A DNA stretch of 64,000 nt from Heloderma charlesbogerti (taxonomy: Eukaryota > Chordata > Lepidosauria > Squamata > Helodermatidae). The stretch lies in contig JANEZZ010002066.1 of the NCBI GenBank assembly GCA_026122225.1, forward strand, positions 1,364,001-1,428,000. Direction: 5' to 3'. The notes beneath the pieces were generated by a model that was given only the letters and a program-made list of their open reading frames with translations, was not told the DNA's origin and did not search any database. Within the stretch, counting starts at the first letter, position 1. Each line of letters begins with the position of its first letter. Shown here piece by piece: positions 1-9,961 of the stretch. A program made the position numbers and the translations under genes.

Positions 1-772
1 CAGAAGTCAGGAATTAATCAGAACTCCTTTTGGACTGCTATTCTTGCTATTCTTCCAATATTAAATCGTTCACCTACTGTTGTCATATTCGCACATTAGA
101 GTTCTCCATCATCCAGGAAGGATGGAGCACTATTGAATGTGTGTCAATTTAGGTAGAAATCTAGGATTGGAAAGTTGATAATTCTCAATAAAACGAACAG
201 TATTTGAAAGTTTTTTCTCTGTCTGAGTTCTTCACTAAGTTTAAAACAACTTTGTGACCTGGCTCGCAGGTGTCAGACGCAGTTCAATTAAAACGTAATC
301 TATGCAGTAGTTAAAAATATTGCAACTCAAAATAAATAAATAAAAAAATAAGCCCTTATATTGATTTACACCAACAGTGTCTTGTTCTACTTTTTTAAAG
401 ACACATTTTCCAATAATTGAATTGTAAATGTATATACAGTTTCCAGATTATTTTTGTGTTTTCCCCTGCCATATATTTTTTAAAAAGTTCTTTCACTTTT
501 GGGGATACACGGTAAACAAATCTTCTTGTATTGTGCTCCCTCCCCCACTTGGATTCCAAAGGTTCATGGGATCATTGCTGCTTTTACGCTTTATAATGAG
601 CCTGAGTGACATTCCACATGCTGTTAAATATTCAATTAAGTCTCTTCTGGCTTTTCATTTTATGTGTCTCATAAATAGTATTTTAGAAATTCCATGAATG
701 CCTTTTTATTAGTGTCATTCTGCAACCTTTACTTTAGCCTGTGTGTGGCTCTCAGTAGAAAATTTTATCAGA
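1..772. other. AT-rich intergenic sequence, nothing recognised
   Basis: I see no gene, RNA or recognisable repeat here. The sequence is AT-rich with short A-runs near 330-350. Small open frames in this stretch have no recognisable domain and no coding signature. Confidence 0.5.
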
Positions 773-1346
773 TGGGGATGTGTGAAATAACCCCTGTCTG
801 GGTTCTCCGGACTCCTGCCCAGCCCCTGCCCCTGCTCGCCAGTCCCTGGACTGCTCTCGAGCCCATCCCACTCTCAGTGAGCAGCCCACACTCACCCCAG
901 CGGCCTCATCAAGTTCCGTGGTCACCATTTCTAAAAAAAATTAAATTGTCGCAAAAATGCGCATGTTTTTGTATGCGCAAAAATGCACATTTTTGCGAAT
1001 GTGTACATTCTCATGTGTGAAATGTACATTTTTGCGAAGGCACACAATGTGCGTACAAAAATGTGTGTTTTCCTTAAAATACACATTTTCGCACAAACAC
1101 AAATATGCGCATACACAAAATGTGCATTTGCAAAACGTGCATTTCCATGTGTGCAAATTTGCGCATTTTTGCGATTGCCTTTTTATTTCTCAGGAAATGG
1201 CAGCTGCGAATCTTGACAAGGCTGCTGGGGTTAGTGCAGGCCATTCGCCAAGCATGGGCATGGATTTGGCAAGCGGGGCTCGGAGGTGTGGGCAGGAGCA
1301 GGTCCGCCAGATTCCTGGACTGAATCGAGCACCCGCACCACCCATA
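773..1346. mobile_element. hAT-like MITE, family C (TTTTTGCG foldback)
   Basis: The ends are TGGGGATG and CACCCATA, a decayed version of the TAGGGATG inverted repeat. Flanking octamers TTATCAGA (765-772) and GTATCAGA (1347-1354) match at 7 of 8, as expected for a hAT target-site duplication. The interior (about 948-1178) is a long inverted repeat of words such as GCAAAAATGCGCA, with the turn near 1050. GC-rich arms on each side resemble the copies at 13505 and 27362. The left arm holds ACTCACC, a GGTGAGT donor-like word facing outward. No transposase is encoded. Confidence 0.8.
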
Positions 1347-1730
1347 GTATCAGAAACATAGGGCTGGAGCCAAACTTAGTCATACTTGGAGACAAACAGA
1401 CCTCTTTAAATCGGTGTCCTAAATCCAATATACTGTTAGCATAAGAAATTGCTGAGGTAATGGAGCTCTGCTGCCTTTTCCATTGCATAACCAGTTGCAC
1501 TAGCACTAGCAGACCACTCTATAAATCTAAGATGTACAAGCAGTTGCACAACTGGTTGTAGAAGCAGAACTTTAATTGGATTTTCCCTTGGTGCATAGTT
1601 TGAAACTTGGTTTCTGCTAGCTCACTGTCATTTGTACTAGCAGGATGTTACCACTGGATACAATCCAATAGGATTTATTTTAGTCATGACTTACTTAAGT
1701 ACCATTCATTTCAGTGAGTCTACTGTAAGT
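1347..1730. other. unassigned sequence between MITEs
   Basis: No gene or known repeat recognised. It separates two MITE insertions and is probably host intergenic DNA or an old, unrecognisable repeat. Confidence 0.4.
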
Positions 1731-2932
1731 TAGGGATGTATGAGAATTTTGTTTCTGTTCGCAAGTCACTCAAAAGTGCCCTGTTCGCAATCCCAAACAT
1801 GAAAGGGAGCACACTTTCTCTCAAAATGTTCAGAAATTCCAGAACCTGCCTTCATGTCTGCAAAACATGTACTTGAAAAATGTGCAATTTTCTCAAAATG
1901 TGCAACTTCCTTCGAATGCGTTACTTTTAGGGATGTACGAAAGTCACTTACCTGTTCGCGGATTATGTTGATGGTGGGGGGGAGGCGTTCCGTCCCTCCC
2001 CCCAGAATCCTCACCGGGGGGAGGCGCTCTGTTCCTCCCCCATGGAATCCTCTGCGGCCGGCTGTGCTCCGCGGCAGCTCCGCGGAGCAGCCGGCCAGGC
2101 CCGGCCACGTAAATATTTACGTAGGCTAAAACGGTGAATCAAAAAGGGACGCAGATAGCCCCCGCTACGCTATTTGCGTTCCCCTTTTTTTTTTGCCGTC
2201 ATAGTCTGTGTAAATATTTACGTAGATTAAGAGGGCAAAAATAAGGAATGCAAATGGCGGCAGCCATAGCCGCCGCCATTTGCGTACGCGGTTTGTTTGT
2301 TTTTTAACCCACCCAGCCATGATAGGCTTCGTAAAGATTTACGTAGCCTATCACGTCGTGTTTTTTTTTTAAAACCTAGTCATGATAGGCTACGTAAATC
2401 TTTACATAGCCTATCACGTCTTTCTTTTTCTTTTTTTTTACCAGAGTGGAAATGGTGGCGGCGACAGCCGGTCAGAAGACCGGCTGCCACTGCCGCTGGA
2501 GCCACCGCCGGAGCCGCCACCGCCCGGAAGATCCGCCCCAGGTGAGTCTCATCCCAGGGGGGATCTACGGGGGGGCAGGGGGGTGGCAGGCCATTCCGCC
2601 CCAGAGTTCGGGGGCCGAATGCACTGGCATTCGGCCTCACCGTGATCTGTGGCAGAATTCTCTGCCATCCCTAGTTACTTTCTTAAAGTGCACACATTTA
2701 ATATCTCTCACGCTATATTCTACTGGGGAAATTTGCTCTATTTTGGAAATTTGCACAAATTTAGGAATTGCTTCTGCAACTTTCACATTTGATAGTTGTT
2801 CTTTAGTGCAATTTTCCCATTTATACAAAATGAGGAGTTTCTACAAATGCGAGCATAAATTGAGAGGTGAGCAGCTAGATGATGTTCAGAGAATGTTGGC
2901 AAGCTCAAATATCACCCATTTGCCCACCCCTA
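1731..2932. mobile_element. hAT-like MITE, family B, interrupted by a family A MITE
   Basis: It starts TAGGGATGTATGAGAATTTT and ends CACCCCTA. Flanking octamers are CTGTAAGT (1723-1730) and CTTTAAGT (2933-2940), 7 of 8 identical. The family A element at 1928-2673 sits inside it with its own perfect TSD. Removing that insert and one TSD copy leaves a family B element of about 450 bp. Related copies or fragments lie at 2940, 23183, 28541 and 55905. It is non-coding and non-autonomous. The nesting shows that this B copy is older than its A insert. Confidence 0.82.
1928..2673 (+). mobile_element. hAT-like MITE, family A (hairpin-chain), forward
   Basis: Its TIRs are TAGGGATG (1928-1935) and CATCCCTA (2666-2673), flanked by a perfect 8-bp TSD GTTACTTT (1920-1927 and 2674-2681). 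The interior is a chain of short palindromes: TACGTA-centred hairpins near 2106, 2210, 2325 and 2380, and a CAAATGGCGGC/GCCGCCATTTG hairpin near 2250-2285. The left arm carries ACTTACCT (1946-1953, an AGGTAAGT donor on the minus strand). The right arm carries AGGTGAGT near 2540 on the plus strand. No protein is encoded; short frames reading IGYVN or VAYH are translations of the hairpins. Confidence 0.92.
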
Positions 2933-2939
2933 CTTTAAG

Positions 2940-3893
2940 TAGAAATACCCAAGAATTTCATTTCAGATTGTAGGGATGTTAGAGAATTCCGCCACAGATC
3001 CCGGGGGCCAAATTCCAGTGAATTCGGCCCCCCGGAATCCGTGGCGGAACGGAGCCCCCCGCCCCACCACCCCACGAAAGCCCCGCGAAACAGAGCCTAC
3101 CTGGCTCTGGCTTTGGTGGCGGTGGCGGCAGCCTCTAAAGCAGGCTAAAGCAGGGACGCAAATGGTGTCCCCTACGCCATTTGCGTTCCTGCTTTAGCCG
3201 TGATAGGCTACGTAAATATATACGTAGCCTATCATGGGCTGGCATAGGGACACAAATGGCGTCCCCTACACAGGACGCCATTTGCGTCCGCAGCGGCCCG
3301 GCAGCAGCTGGAGGCCCCGCTGCGGGTTGGCCCGGCTGGCAGCTCCGTGGCCTGGTTGAGGAATGGAGCCAGCTGGGCAGGATTCCAGGGGGGAGGAATG
3401 GATTGCCTCCCCCCTGTCGAGGATTCCGGAGGGAGGAACGGATCGCCTCCCCCCACATGTGGAACCCGGTGCAGCTAGGTAAGTGGAGTTTTGTACACCC
3501 CTGTCAGATTGCAAGTCACTCAAAAATAACTTGTTTGCAACCCCAAATGTGAATGGGAGCGCATGTTCTCTGATGCATTTACCAATTCCAAAACTTGTGC
3601 ATGTGTCTGAAGAGTGTCCACTTCAAGAAATATGCACTTTTAAAAATACTTACTTTAAGACATGTAGACTTTTAAAAATACACATTTTTAGAAATTTGCA
3701 TTTTCATGCTTAGTCAGTGGAGGAAGAGTATGCACTTTTCCTATTTGAAATGTGCACTTCTCCCATTAGAATGAACCTCCCCCCCAAAAAAAAATCACAC
3801 GTTGCAAACAAGAACGGGAGCAAGCCAAACCGAGCTTTGAAGTGAAGTTCAGAGAATGTCGGTGAGTTCAAGCATCTTGGTTCTCCTATACCT
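2940..3893. mobile_element. probable family B MITE, degraded, interrupted by a family A MITE
   Basis: The flanks of the insert at 2971-3503 join into a family B-like sequence: AGAATTTCATTTCAGATTG followed by GCAAGTCACTC. This parallels the copy at 1731. The right part (3512-3893) keeps family B words such as GTTCAGAGAATG near 3850. The left terminus is diverged and no clear TSD survives, so the outer borders are approximate. Confidence 0.5.
2971..3503 (-). mobile_element. hAT-like MITE, family A, reverse orientation
   Basis: Ends are TAGGGATG and CACCCCTG, with perfect 8-bp TSD TCAGATTG at 2963-2970 and 3504-3511. It runs from the AATTCCGCC arm to the GTAAGT/TTTGTACA arm, so it is reversed relative to the copy at 1928. 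It holds a single TACGTA hairpin (about 3199-3236) with CAAATGG palindromes on either side, making it a shortened core. Both arms retain donor-like words: CCTACCTGG near 3098 and AGGTAAGT near 3477. Confidence 0.9.
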
Positions 3894-4131
3894 GACTCTA
3901 GGTATTACTAAATTCATTCCACTTAAAAAAAGAAGACAACAACACTGTATTATATTTATATTATGGATTTTTTCTTGTATACTGATCTCATTTGTTAAAG
4001 ATGATCTCCAAGGTCAATACAGGAAATCTTATTCTTCCACCAAGTTTGCTTTAAAGAAATATCTTTCTCAAGGGATGTCTGTAATAACGTGTGTGTGTGT
4101 GTGTGTGCTTGCAAAAGTGTAGCTTATTACT
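3894..4131. other. intergenic sequence with a (TG)n microsatellite
   Basis: A pure GT run occupies about 4089-4107. The rest is AT-rich with no recognised feature. Confidence 0.6.
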
Positions 4132-4682
4132 ATGCACTGTGTCCTATTTAATGCTGTGCTGAATCCTGCCCCCCTATTTTTGAGTTTGTTTGTTTTGTTT
4201 TCTCCCTGTGAAATAGGCATTGTTTTTTCTGCCTCTTTTGCAGGGAGGGGGAGAATTTTGAATAATTCTCTCCTTGGGGAGTGGGACAGGATTTCCACAT
4301 ACCTTTTTAAATTTTGGAGGTGGCTGAAGGATCTTCTTTGTAGGGGTGGAGGGGAGGGCTTTTACTTGAAAAATGTCCCTAGCACCAGACTCTTTAGAGA
4401 GAGGCTTCTCGAGTTCAGCCTGACAACTCCCATGAGACCACATCTAGGGGTGGACGAAAGTCCCTTACCTGTCGTCGAAGGCCGTTCGCGGTGGGGGGGA
4501 GCGCTTTGCTGCTCCCCCCGCAAAGTTCAGGCCGGGGGGGGAGGCTTCCCGCCTCGCCCGGCCGAAATTCAGGCTGGGGGGGAGGCTTCCCGCCTCGCCC
4601 GGCCGAAATTCAGGCCGGGGAGGAGGCTTCCCGCCTCGCCCGGCCGCGAACGCGAAAGTAAAAAACAAACAAACAAAAAACG

Positions 4683-5155
4683 CCCCCTGATAGGCTACGT
4701 GACGATTCACGTAGCCTATCACGGCTAGATCTGCAAATTCAGCTGTGATAGGCTACGTGAATTGTCACATAGCCTATCACGGGTGACTTTAAAAAAAAAA
4801 AAAAAGCGCGTACGCGAATGGCGGCCCCCATAGGGAGCCGCCATTCGCGTTCCTTATTTAGTGGCTGTAGTCTACGTAAATGTTTACGTAGACTACGGCG
4901 AAAATAAGGGCAACACAAATAGCATTGCCCTTATTTTCGCTGTAGTCTACGTAAACATTTACGTAGACTACAGCCACCAAATAAGGAACGGGAATGGCGG
5001 CTCCCTATGGGGGCCGCCATTATCCGTACACTCTTTTTTTTTTTTAAAGTCACCCGTGATAGGCTACGTGACGATTCACATAGCCTATCACGGCTGACTT
5101 TGCAAATCTAGCCATGATAGGCTACGTGAATCGTCACGTAGCCTATCAGGGGGCG
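4683..5155. repeat. palindrome of palindromes (core of family A MITE)
   Basis: This roughly 470-bp segment is an inverted repeat centred near 4919, in GGGCAACAC...GCATTGCCC. Each half is built from hairpins. TGATAGGCTACGTGA-type hairpins lie at about 4685-4722, 4745-4782, 5056-5094 and 5113-5150. GCGAATGGCGGC/GCCGCCATTCGC lies at about 4812-4850. GTAGTCTACGTAAA, spacer TG, then its exact reverse complement occupies 4867-4896, and a similar hairpin lies at about 4942-4973. The segment can therefore fold either as one long stem or as many small ones. Confidence 0.88.
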
Positions 5156-5192
5156 TTTGTTTGTTTTTTCTTTCATTACAATGGCGGCGGCG

Positions 5193-5222
5193 GCGGCAGC
5201 CGGTCGAAAGACCGGCTGCCGC
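5193..5222 (+). repeat. 13-bp perfect stem closed by a GAAA (GNRA-type) loop
   Basis: GCGGCAGCCGGTC (5193-5205), loop GAAA (5206-5209), then the exact reverse complement (5210-5222). The same position in other copies has loop GAAA (33480) or GGAA (for example 54280, 40320). It lies 12 bases after an ATG and about 65 bases before the outward splice-donor word. Confidence 0.8.
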
Positions 5223-6013
5223 TCCCACCTCGCTTGAACACCCGCCGAACCACCGGCCGGACCAGCCACCGGGAGGGACATTCGCAAAAGGTAAGTCCCG
5301 TCCCGGGGGGGTGCGGAGGATTTCTCTCCGAAACTTGTTCGGGGGGCCGAACGCGTTGGCGCTCGGCCCCCCGAAGTTTCGGGGAGAAATTCTCCGCCAT
5401 CCCTACACATGACCTTGCCCTCTCCTATAGGCATTCAGAAAGAACTCCCATGCTTTAGACACTTCTTTGCAAAGAGTCCCGGGCTGCTGCAAACAAGAAC
5501 AGACGGGACTTTTAGAGCTTTAGAAAAACTCTTTATCTTGCTTGCTCTGTGTTGCTGCAAGGAAGAGCGGAGGTTTTCCAAAGCTCCAAAACCCCTGTTT
5601 GCTCTTGCGTTGCAGATAAGCTGCTGCAGCCTGGGACCGCTTCCTGAATGTCTATAGGAGAGGTCACGTAGAGTTCAGAAAGCACTGCCAGGCTGGAGAA
5701 GCTTCTCTAGAAAGAGTCCTGGGCTGCTCAAAATGCAGAGGGTGTTTTTAAAGTTTTTAAAAAAGAGAAAAGCAAGGAAAGGAAGAAAAATACAAAGAAG
5801 TTTTCTAAGCCACTGGCTACACTTTAAAAAGATAAGTAGAAATCCTGTCCTCTTCCCCATGGAAAAAGTTATTTAAAATTCTCACCTCCCCAGCCTCTTT
5901 TGCCAGAATTTTGATTTCTCCCCCCCATTCCCACATGAAATGCCAAAAATTCAAGAATTGACGTATTTGGCTCAGCACTCATCCTAATCCAAGAGAGGAT
6001 GCACTGTGTCCTA

Positions 6014-6821
6014 ATCCAGCAAAGGAAGTATGTCTCTGGATGCAAATTTGCACCTACCTACACGTGCATTGCCACCTATGTTGTGAGGTAAATCAGGGCC
6101 CTGTTGTACTAGCTGAAAACCTGAAGTATATGGGAGATACACATCCGCACCAGATCTGGTTGCCAGATCCACTTTTGTATAAATAGAACTCAGTCAGGGC
6201 TACGTAATGCAATGCAATCATGCCTATTCTTTCTGTATCAACTTTTCATGGGTCAAATGAAGATGCATACAACCATAGCTTCCCTAGGCATGTTTTATAT
6301 CTCTTCTAAAAAACTCCTTCAACAGAAAGCAATAAAAACGGGGGGGGGGAGTAATGGATGTGCAAGACAAATTATTATTTCAGACAAATTCCTTCATCTA
6401 CAAGGGCCCAAGGAAACTTCTTCATCTTTGCTGCTGCAGTGATTTTAAAACTGGGTCAGGTCAGGAAGGAGCTCCAAGTCAGTTGGAGAGGTGGTCTGAG
6501 CTAGATGGGGCTGAAATATTGCTAAACAAATTGAAAGATTGCAGAGTTGTTGCTTTTCAGATCTTCTTTGTTTCTAGCAAATTGGGTGGGCCCTCTTCTT
6601 ATTTATCTGGTGGAAAATGAATCCGCTAACACAAGATATGGCAAAAGTTACCAGATGAGGTGGCTGGGGGGAAAAAAAGGAGCGGGGAGGACACATTTAT
6701 GGTAGATGATCAATCTGTTTGATAGCACAATGGATCATACAGAGGCAGTATCCTACATGCTAAGCCTGAACTTACTTTCCACATCTGGATCTTTGTGTAG
6801 CCAAAATGGCACCATCTATAC
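6014..6821. other. intergenic, nothing recognised
   Basis: No gene or repeat I can name. A G-run (6343-6351) is present. Short frames lack domain signatures. Confidence 0.45.
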
Positions 6822-7010
6822 TAGGGATGTGCGACACTGGGAGTTTCATTCCATTTAAACCCAACAGGATTTCACAGTATTCCGTTCTAATAAGCAGCAG
6901 CATAGAGGAGTGGAACCTCCCCACTCCAGAAATATTCATATATGTTTTTGTGCACATTAATTAGACACTTCTGTGGGCTCCCATGATTTGTGTTAATTGG
7001 ATTGTGTGCA

Positions 7011-7047
<37 letters not shown>

Positions 7048-7050
7048 GGG
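6822..7050. mobile_element. possible small TAGGGATG-type MITE followed by (TC)n(TA)n
   Basis: TAGGGATGTGCGACACTGG begins at 6822, like other MITE left ends here. The right end is not clear: GTGCATCTCTC runs straight into a (TC)n(TA)n microsatellite at about 7010-7047. That repeat may have grown from the terminal CATC word. No TSD could be established. Confidence 0.35.
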
Positions 7051-7059
7051 GCCTTTGAA

Positions 7060-8559
7060 CTTGCACTTCCTGGGCAAAAATTGCAGGGCGGGGGGGAGTG
7101 TTGAAGTGGAGGATGAAACTGACATGTTCTTTGACAAGTCGGGAATATAGTTCAGTGTCATTGTCCCAGGCCTCATGCCACCACTGGAGTCATCTTCAGA
7201 TGAAGAGCCATAACCTTCCAAGCCAGTTGGCCCCTCAGGAGACCCTGGCACTAGCCAAGACAGTCTGGAACCCTCAGGGGTGTTGCCTTCGAATCTGCAT
7301 CCTAGAGAGGCAGAGTTCAGCTGCTGAGGCAGGGGGGATACTGCACCACCATCTAGCCCCCAAGAATGCTGGCACCTTAAGATCTGTGATAGGATGGTGG
7401 CCAGGCAAAGGAGTGCTCCCTTACTGAAGAGGACTGCTTATGAGTCAGGCTCTGCTCATAAGAACAACATCTGACAAGCCTCGAATGTGATGCAGCTGAG
7501 TGCTGGGTGGGGCTCTAGTAGTTCTAACTATATCAGCTCTCACTTAGAACTTGAGAGCTGCTAGACAGAATGTCTGATTTTCAGCTCTAGTCTCTGTAGC
7601 CTGTTTTCTTCCTGACTTTGACGTATGTTTGGTCTTCCGTGCTGCTGACAAATGGACTTCTACCTGCCTTTATTTTGCACTGTCTTTTAACTTGATTGAT
7701 CTCATGATCTTTGACCTTGGTTGTACCTCAGACCTTGCTCTGGAGAACCCCTATGTGTCTAGTACTACTGTGCTTGACCATTTGCTTGCTGAATTGGCTA
7801 TTCCGTTGAATACATCCCTGTATTTGCTTATCAAAGACGCAGGACTCTGTTTAGAGCAGGGCAGTCTGCTGGGCTAAATGAAGCAGTGTATGGAGAGGAT
7901 GAAATTGACAAGACTACAATGAGAATACATAGCAGACAGGTGGACTTAAAAAAGACCACTGATTTTTTTTTTTAAGTGCCCCCATTTGTGTGAATTTAAA
8001 GACCCCAAAAATATTTAAAATAACCCTACGATCCCACTTGTGCAAAATTAAAGATCCAAGAAATAATAACGATTTAAAAAAAATGCTCACATTTGCACAA
8101 ATTTAAAGACCTGAAAAATGATAGTAAAAAAACACACACACGATTCCATTTGCGCTTATGTAAAGACCCAAAAGTAATTAATAAAACCACATTCCCTTTT
8201 GCACAAAATACTGGACCCCTCCCCAAAGACCCATGATCCCATTTGCACAAATTGCCACCACCATAAAAAAAAAAAATCAAATCCAGAATCTGTGTATTAG
8301 ATTCGCATACTGCAGATTGAGTCAGCCAGTGGGGTGAAATGGAATGAGATCCTCCAGGACCAAACTGATAAAATCCATTGATATTTCATCCCCAAAATGG
8401 AATTCTCAGTCATCCTTAATTTATACATGGTCGGGAGCAGTGGTGAAGTGAAGGTGGGAAAGCGCATAACAATATGTGGTGATGGCCACCAATTTAGATG
8501 GCTTTAAAGGGGTGTCAAGAACTCAATTTTCTTTATGCGCCCTAACTGTGTGTAAGACT
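7060..8559. other. unassigned sequence, possible old repeat
   Basis: No gene is supported. The CT-rich stretch at 7560-7880 resembles sequence seen in decayed LTR-type repeats, but I cannot name a family or find both ends. Around 7960-8270 a motif reading CCCATTTGCACAAATTTAAAGACC recurs in variants about five times at irregular 60-70 base spacing. This looks like a degenerate tandem or expanded repeat. Confidence 0.35.
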
Positions 8560-9245
8560 CAGTTTTGCCTGGCTGAAGTGGTATGTACTGATGCAACCGC
8601 CTGTGGGTATGTTATCTCAAGATGTCTCTAGTCTTCAAGGCCAGAGTAAGACTCAGTAAATTGGATTGAATGATCTCAGTTGCATTCCTGTGGGAACTTT
8701 TACTTTCCCCATGGGCTCCGGGAACACTGTTCCAGCTGGGTTGTGATTGGCTAACAAGGATCTTCCTTGTTGTTAGGGGTGTGAGCATAAAAGGGGGGGG
8801 GCTCATTGAACCCGCTCATTTGTGTTCATCTCTATGCTTCACCTTGTTTCTGGGGTGGCAATTGGGCTCTGTCCTATTGCAAAACCCAAGCTTAGGTAAC
8901 GTATAGGGCAGATTTAGATAACTTTTGTTATTTTAAGTGTTGTTTCCAAGGGCTGTTCTGGTTTTGTATACCTTTTATTCCTTTTTCACCTTCCCCCACT
9001 GTAAATACACCTAACACCTACCTCAGGAGTTATGTGTTCTTCCTTCCAAGTGAGCCTTATCGCTAAGTCCAGCGTCATCTGATTGGCTAACTGCTACTGT
9101 TTACAGTTTCAGGCTTAGGGCTTGACATAGAGGGGGCTGGCTTTGGCCCTTATTTCTAAGCCCTAGAGTTGTCCTTCAAGGTCTGAGAGGCCCCTGGCTT
9201 AGGGTCAAGTGGACTTAAGGGATGGTGGCACCCTACTTTGGTAAT
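8560..9245 (+). other. possible solo LTR-like promoter segment
   Basis: TGATTGGCTAAC (CCAAT-box-like, inverted, about 8745) is followed by CATAAAAGGG (TATA-like, about 8785) at a spacing that suits a polymerase II promoter. A second TGATTGGCTAAC occurs near 9080. Together these look like an LTR U3 or a duplicated promoter block. No terminal TG/CA repeats, primer-binding site or retroelement ORF was seen, so this is a weak call. Confidence 0.25.
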
Positions 9246-9289
9246 TAGTTTTTCTAACCTATGCTGCTAGGAGCGAGGGCAATCCCCTC

Positions 9290-9550
9290 GCTCCCTTTAC
9301 AAGGGGATTGGACATATTCATGAAGGATATGGCTGTCAGACACTACTAGCCCTGAAGTCTATATGCTACTTGCAGTATCAGAGGCAGTTTGCCTATGTAC
9401 ACCAGTTGGTGCGGAACATGAGCAGGAGGGTGCTTTTGCACTCATCTCCTACTTGCGTGCTTCCCACAGGTACTAGATTGGCCACTGTGTGAACAGAATG
9501 CTGCACTAGATGGACTTTGATCTGATCCAGCACAGCTCTTCATATATTCA
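9290..9550 (+). mobile_element. CR1/L3-type LINE 3' end
   Basis: The sequence starts AAGGGGATTGGACATATTC and runs through GCCACTGTGTGAACAGAATG and CTGATCCAGCA. This is the familiar 3' terminal block of L3/CR1-type LINEs in amniotes. The same block appears on the minus strand at 25300 and 27945. It is heavily 5'-truncated and non-coding. Confidence 0.7.
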
Positions 9551-9961
9551 TATGGGACTTTTTAGAGAGCAAGAGTGATGATGACATCAGCTGGAGTTCC
9601 AGGGGAAATGAGAATGTCTCCTTGTTCTAGAAAAAGAATGAAGTGATAATGGGATTTGACAGTTTTTCTATTGATTGTGACAGGGTAGCATAGAGAAAGT
9701 CAGAGAATGAGGAACATACTCAACCTGAGGTTGGTTACACCTTTCTTTTCCTTTGATGGAGTTCCTACATCACGCTAGCAGTTTAAATAGTAACACTTCT
9801 TTGCAAGACTGTTTCCACTTTGAATTAAAACTAAAGGTTGCATTTCTGCTAGCTGAAAATCTTTTGTTAAAACTCTTTTTTTTTTTTTAAAGCATGTTGA
9901 GCCGATTTAGTCAGAACTAAGCACCACTGATCTCAGCATAGCTTACCCCCAGGTGGTGGTG

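Larger units (their letters stand above)
4445..5405 (+). mobile_element. hAT-like MITE, family A long form (about 960 bp)
   Basis: The ends are TAGGGGTG and CATCCCTA. The TSD is imperfect: only CACAT is shared between the flanks (left ACCACATC, right CACATGAC). The element is closely similar along its whole length to those at 32738 and 46093. The left arm has three GGCCGAAATTCAGG-type direct repeats. The core is a hierarchical palindrome (4683-5155). The right arm has an ATGGCGGCGG stretch, a GNRA-loop stem (5193-5222) and an AGGTAAGT donor word (5289-5296). The left arm has CTTACCTG on the opposite strand. Confidence 0.88.
4147..5998. mobile_element. long foldback element flanked by 15-bp direct repeats, hosting a MITE
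   Basis: ATGCACTGTGTCCTA occurs at 4132-4146 and again at 5999-6013. The sequence between them has inverted arms. The left arm (about 4150-4440) matches the reverse complement of the right arm (about 5680-5985) through words such as CCTCTTTTGC, GACAGGATTTC, TTTTTAAA, GACTCTTT and AGAAGCTTCTC. A second, shorter inverted pair around CCTCTCCTATAG lies at about 5418 and 5655. The family A MITE 4445-5405 interrupts it. I do not recognise the family, and no coding frame is convincing. A 15-bp TSD is unusual for a TIR element, so the direct repeat may have another origin. Confidence 0.55.

Noticed and set aside
957..1361. ORFs rich in Cys/Phe/His (FLYAQKCTFLR type) as zinc-finger-like proteins
   Set aside because: They are frame translations of the family C TTTTTGCG inverted repeat. 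Similar frames appear on both strands and in the 27362 copy.
2446..2973. 175-codon ORF starting ATGGTGGCGGCGACAGCC
   Set aside because: It starts in the MITE right arm and runs through the TSD into the host family B element. No conserved frame in other copies.
4081..4125. Regulatory meaning of the (TG)n run
   Set aside because: An ordinary microsatellite without supporting context.
4683..5155. CRISPR-like array of repeats
   Set aside because: Repeats are inverted hairpins of several kinds without unique equal-length spacers, in a vertebrate genome, inside a transposon with TSDs.
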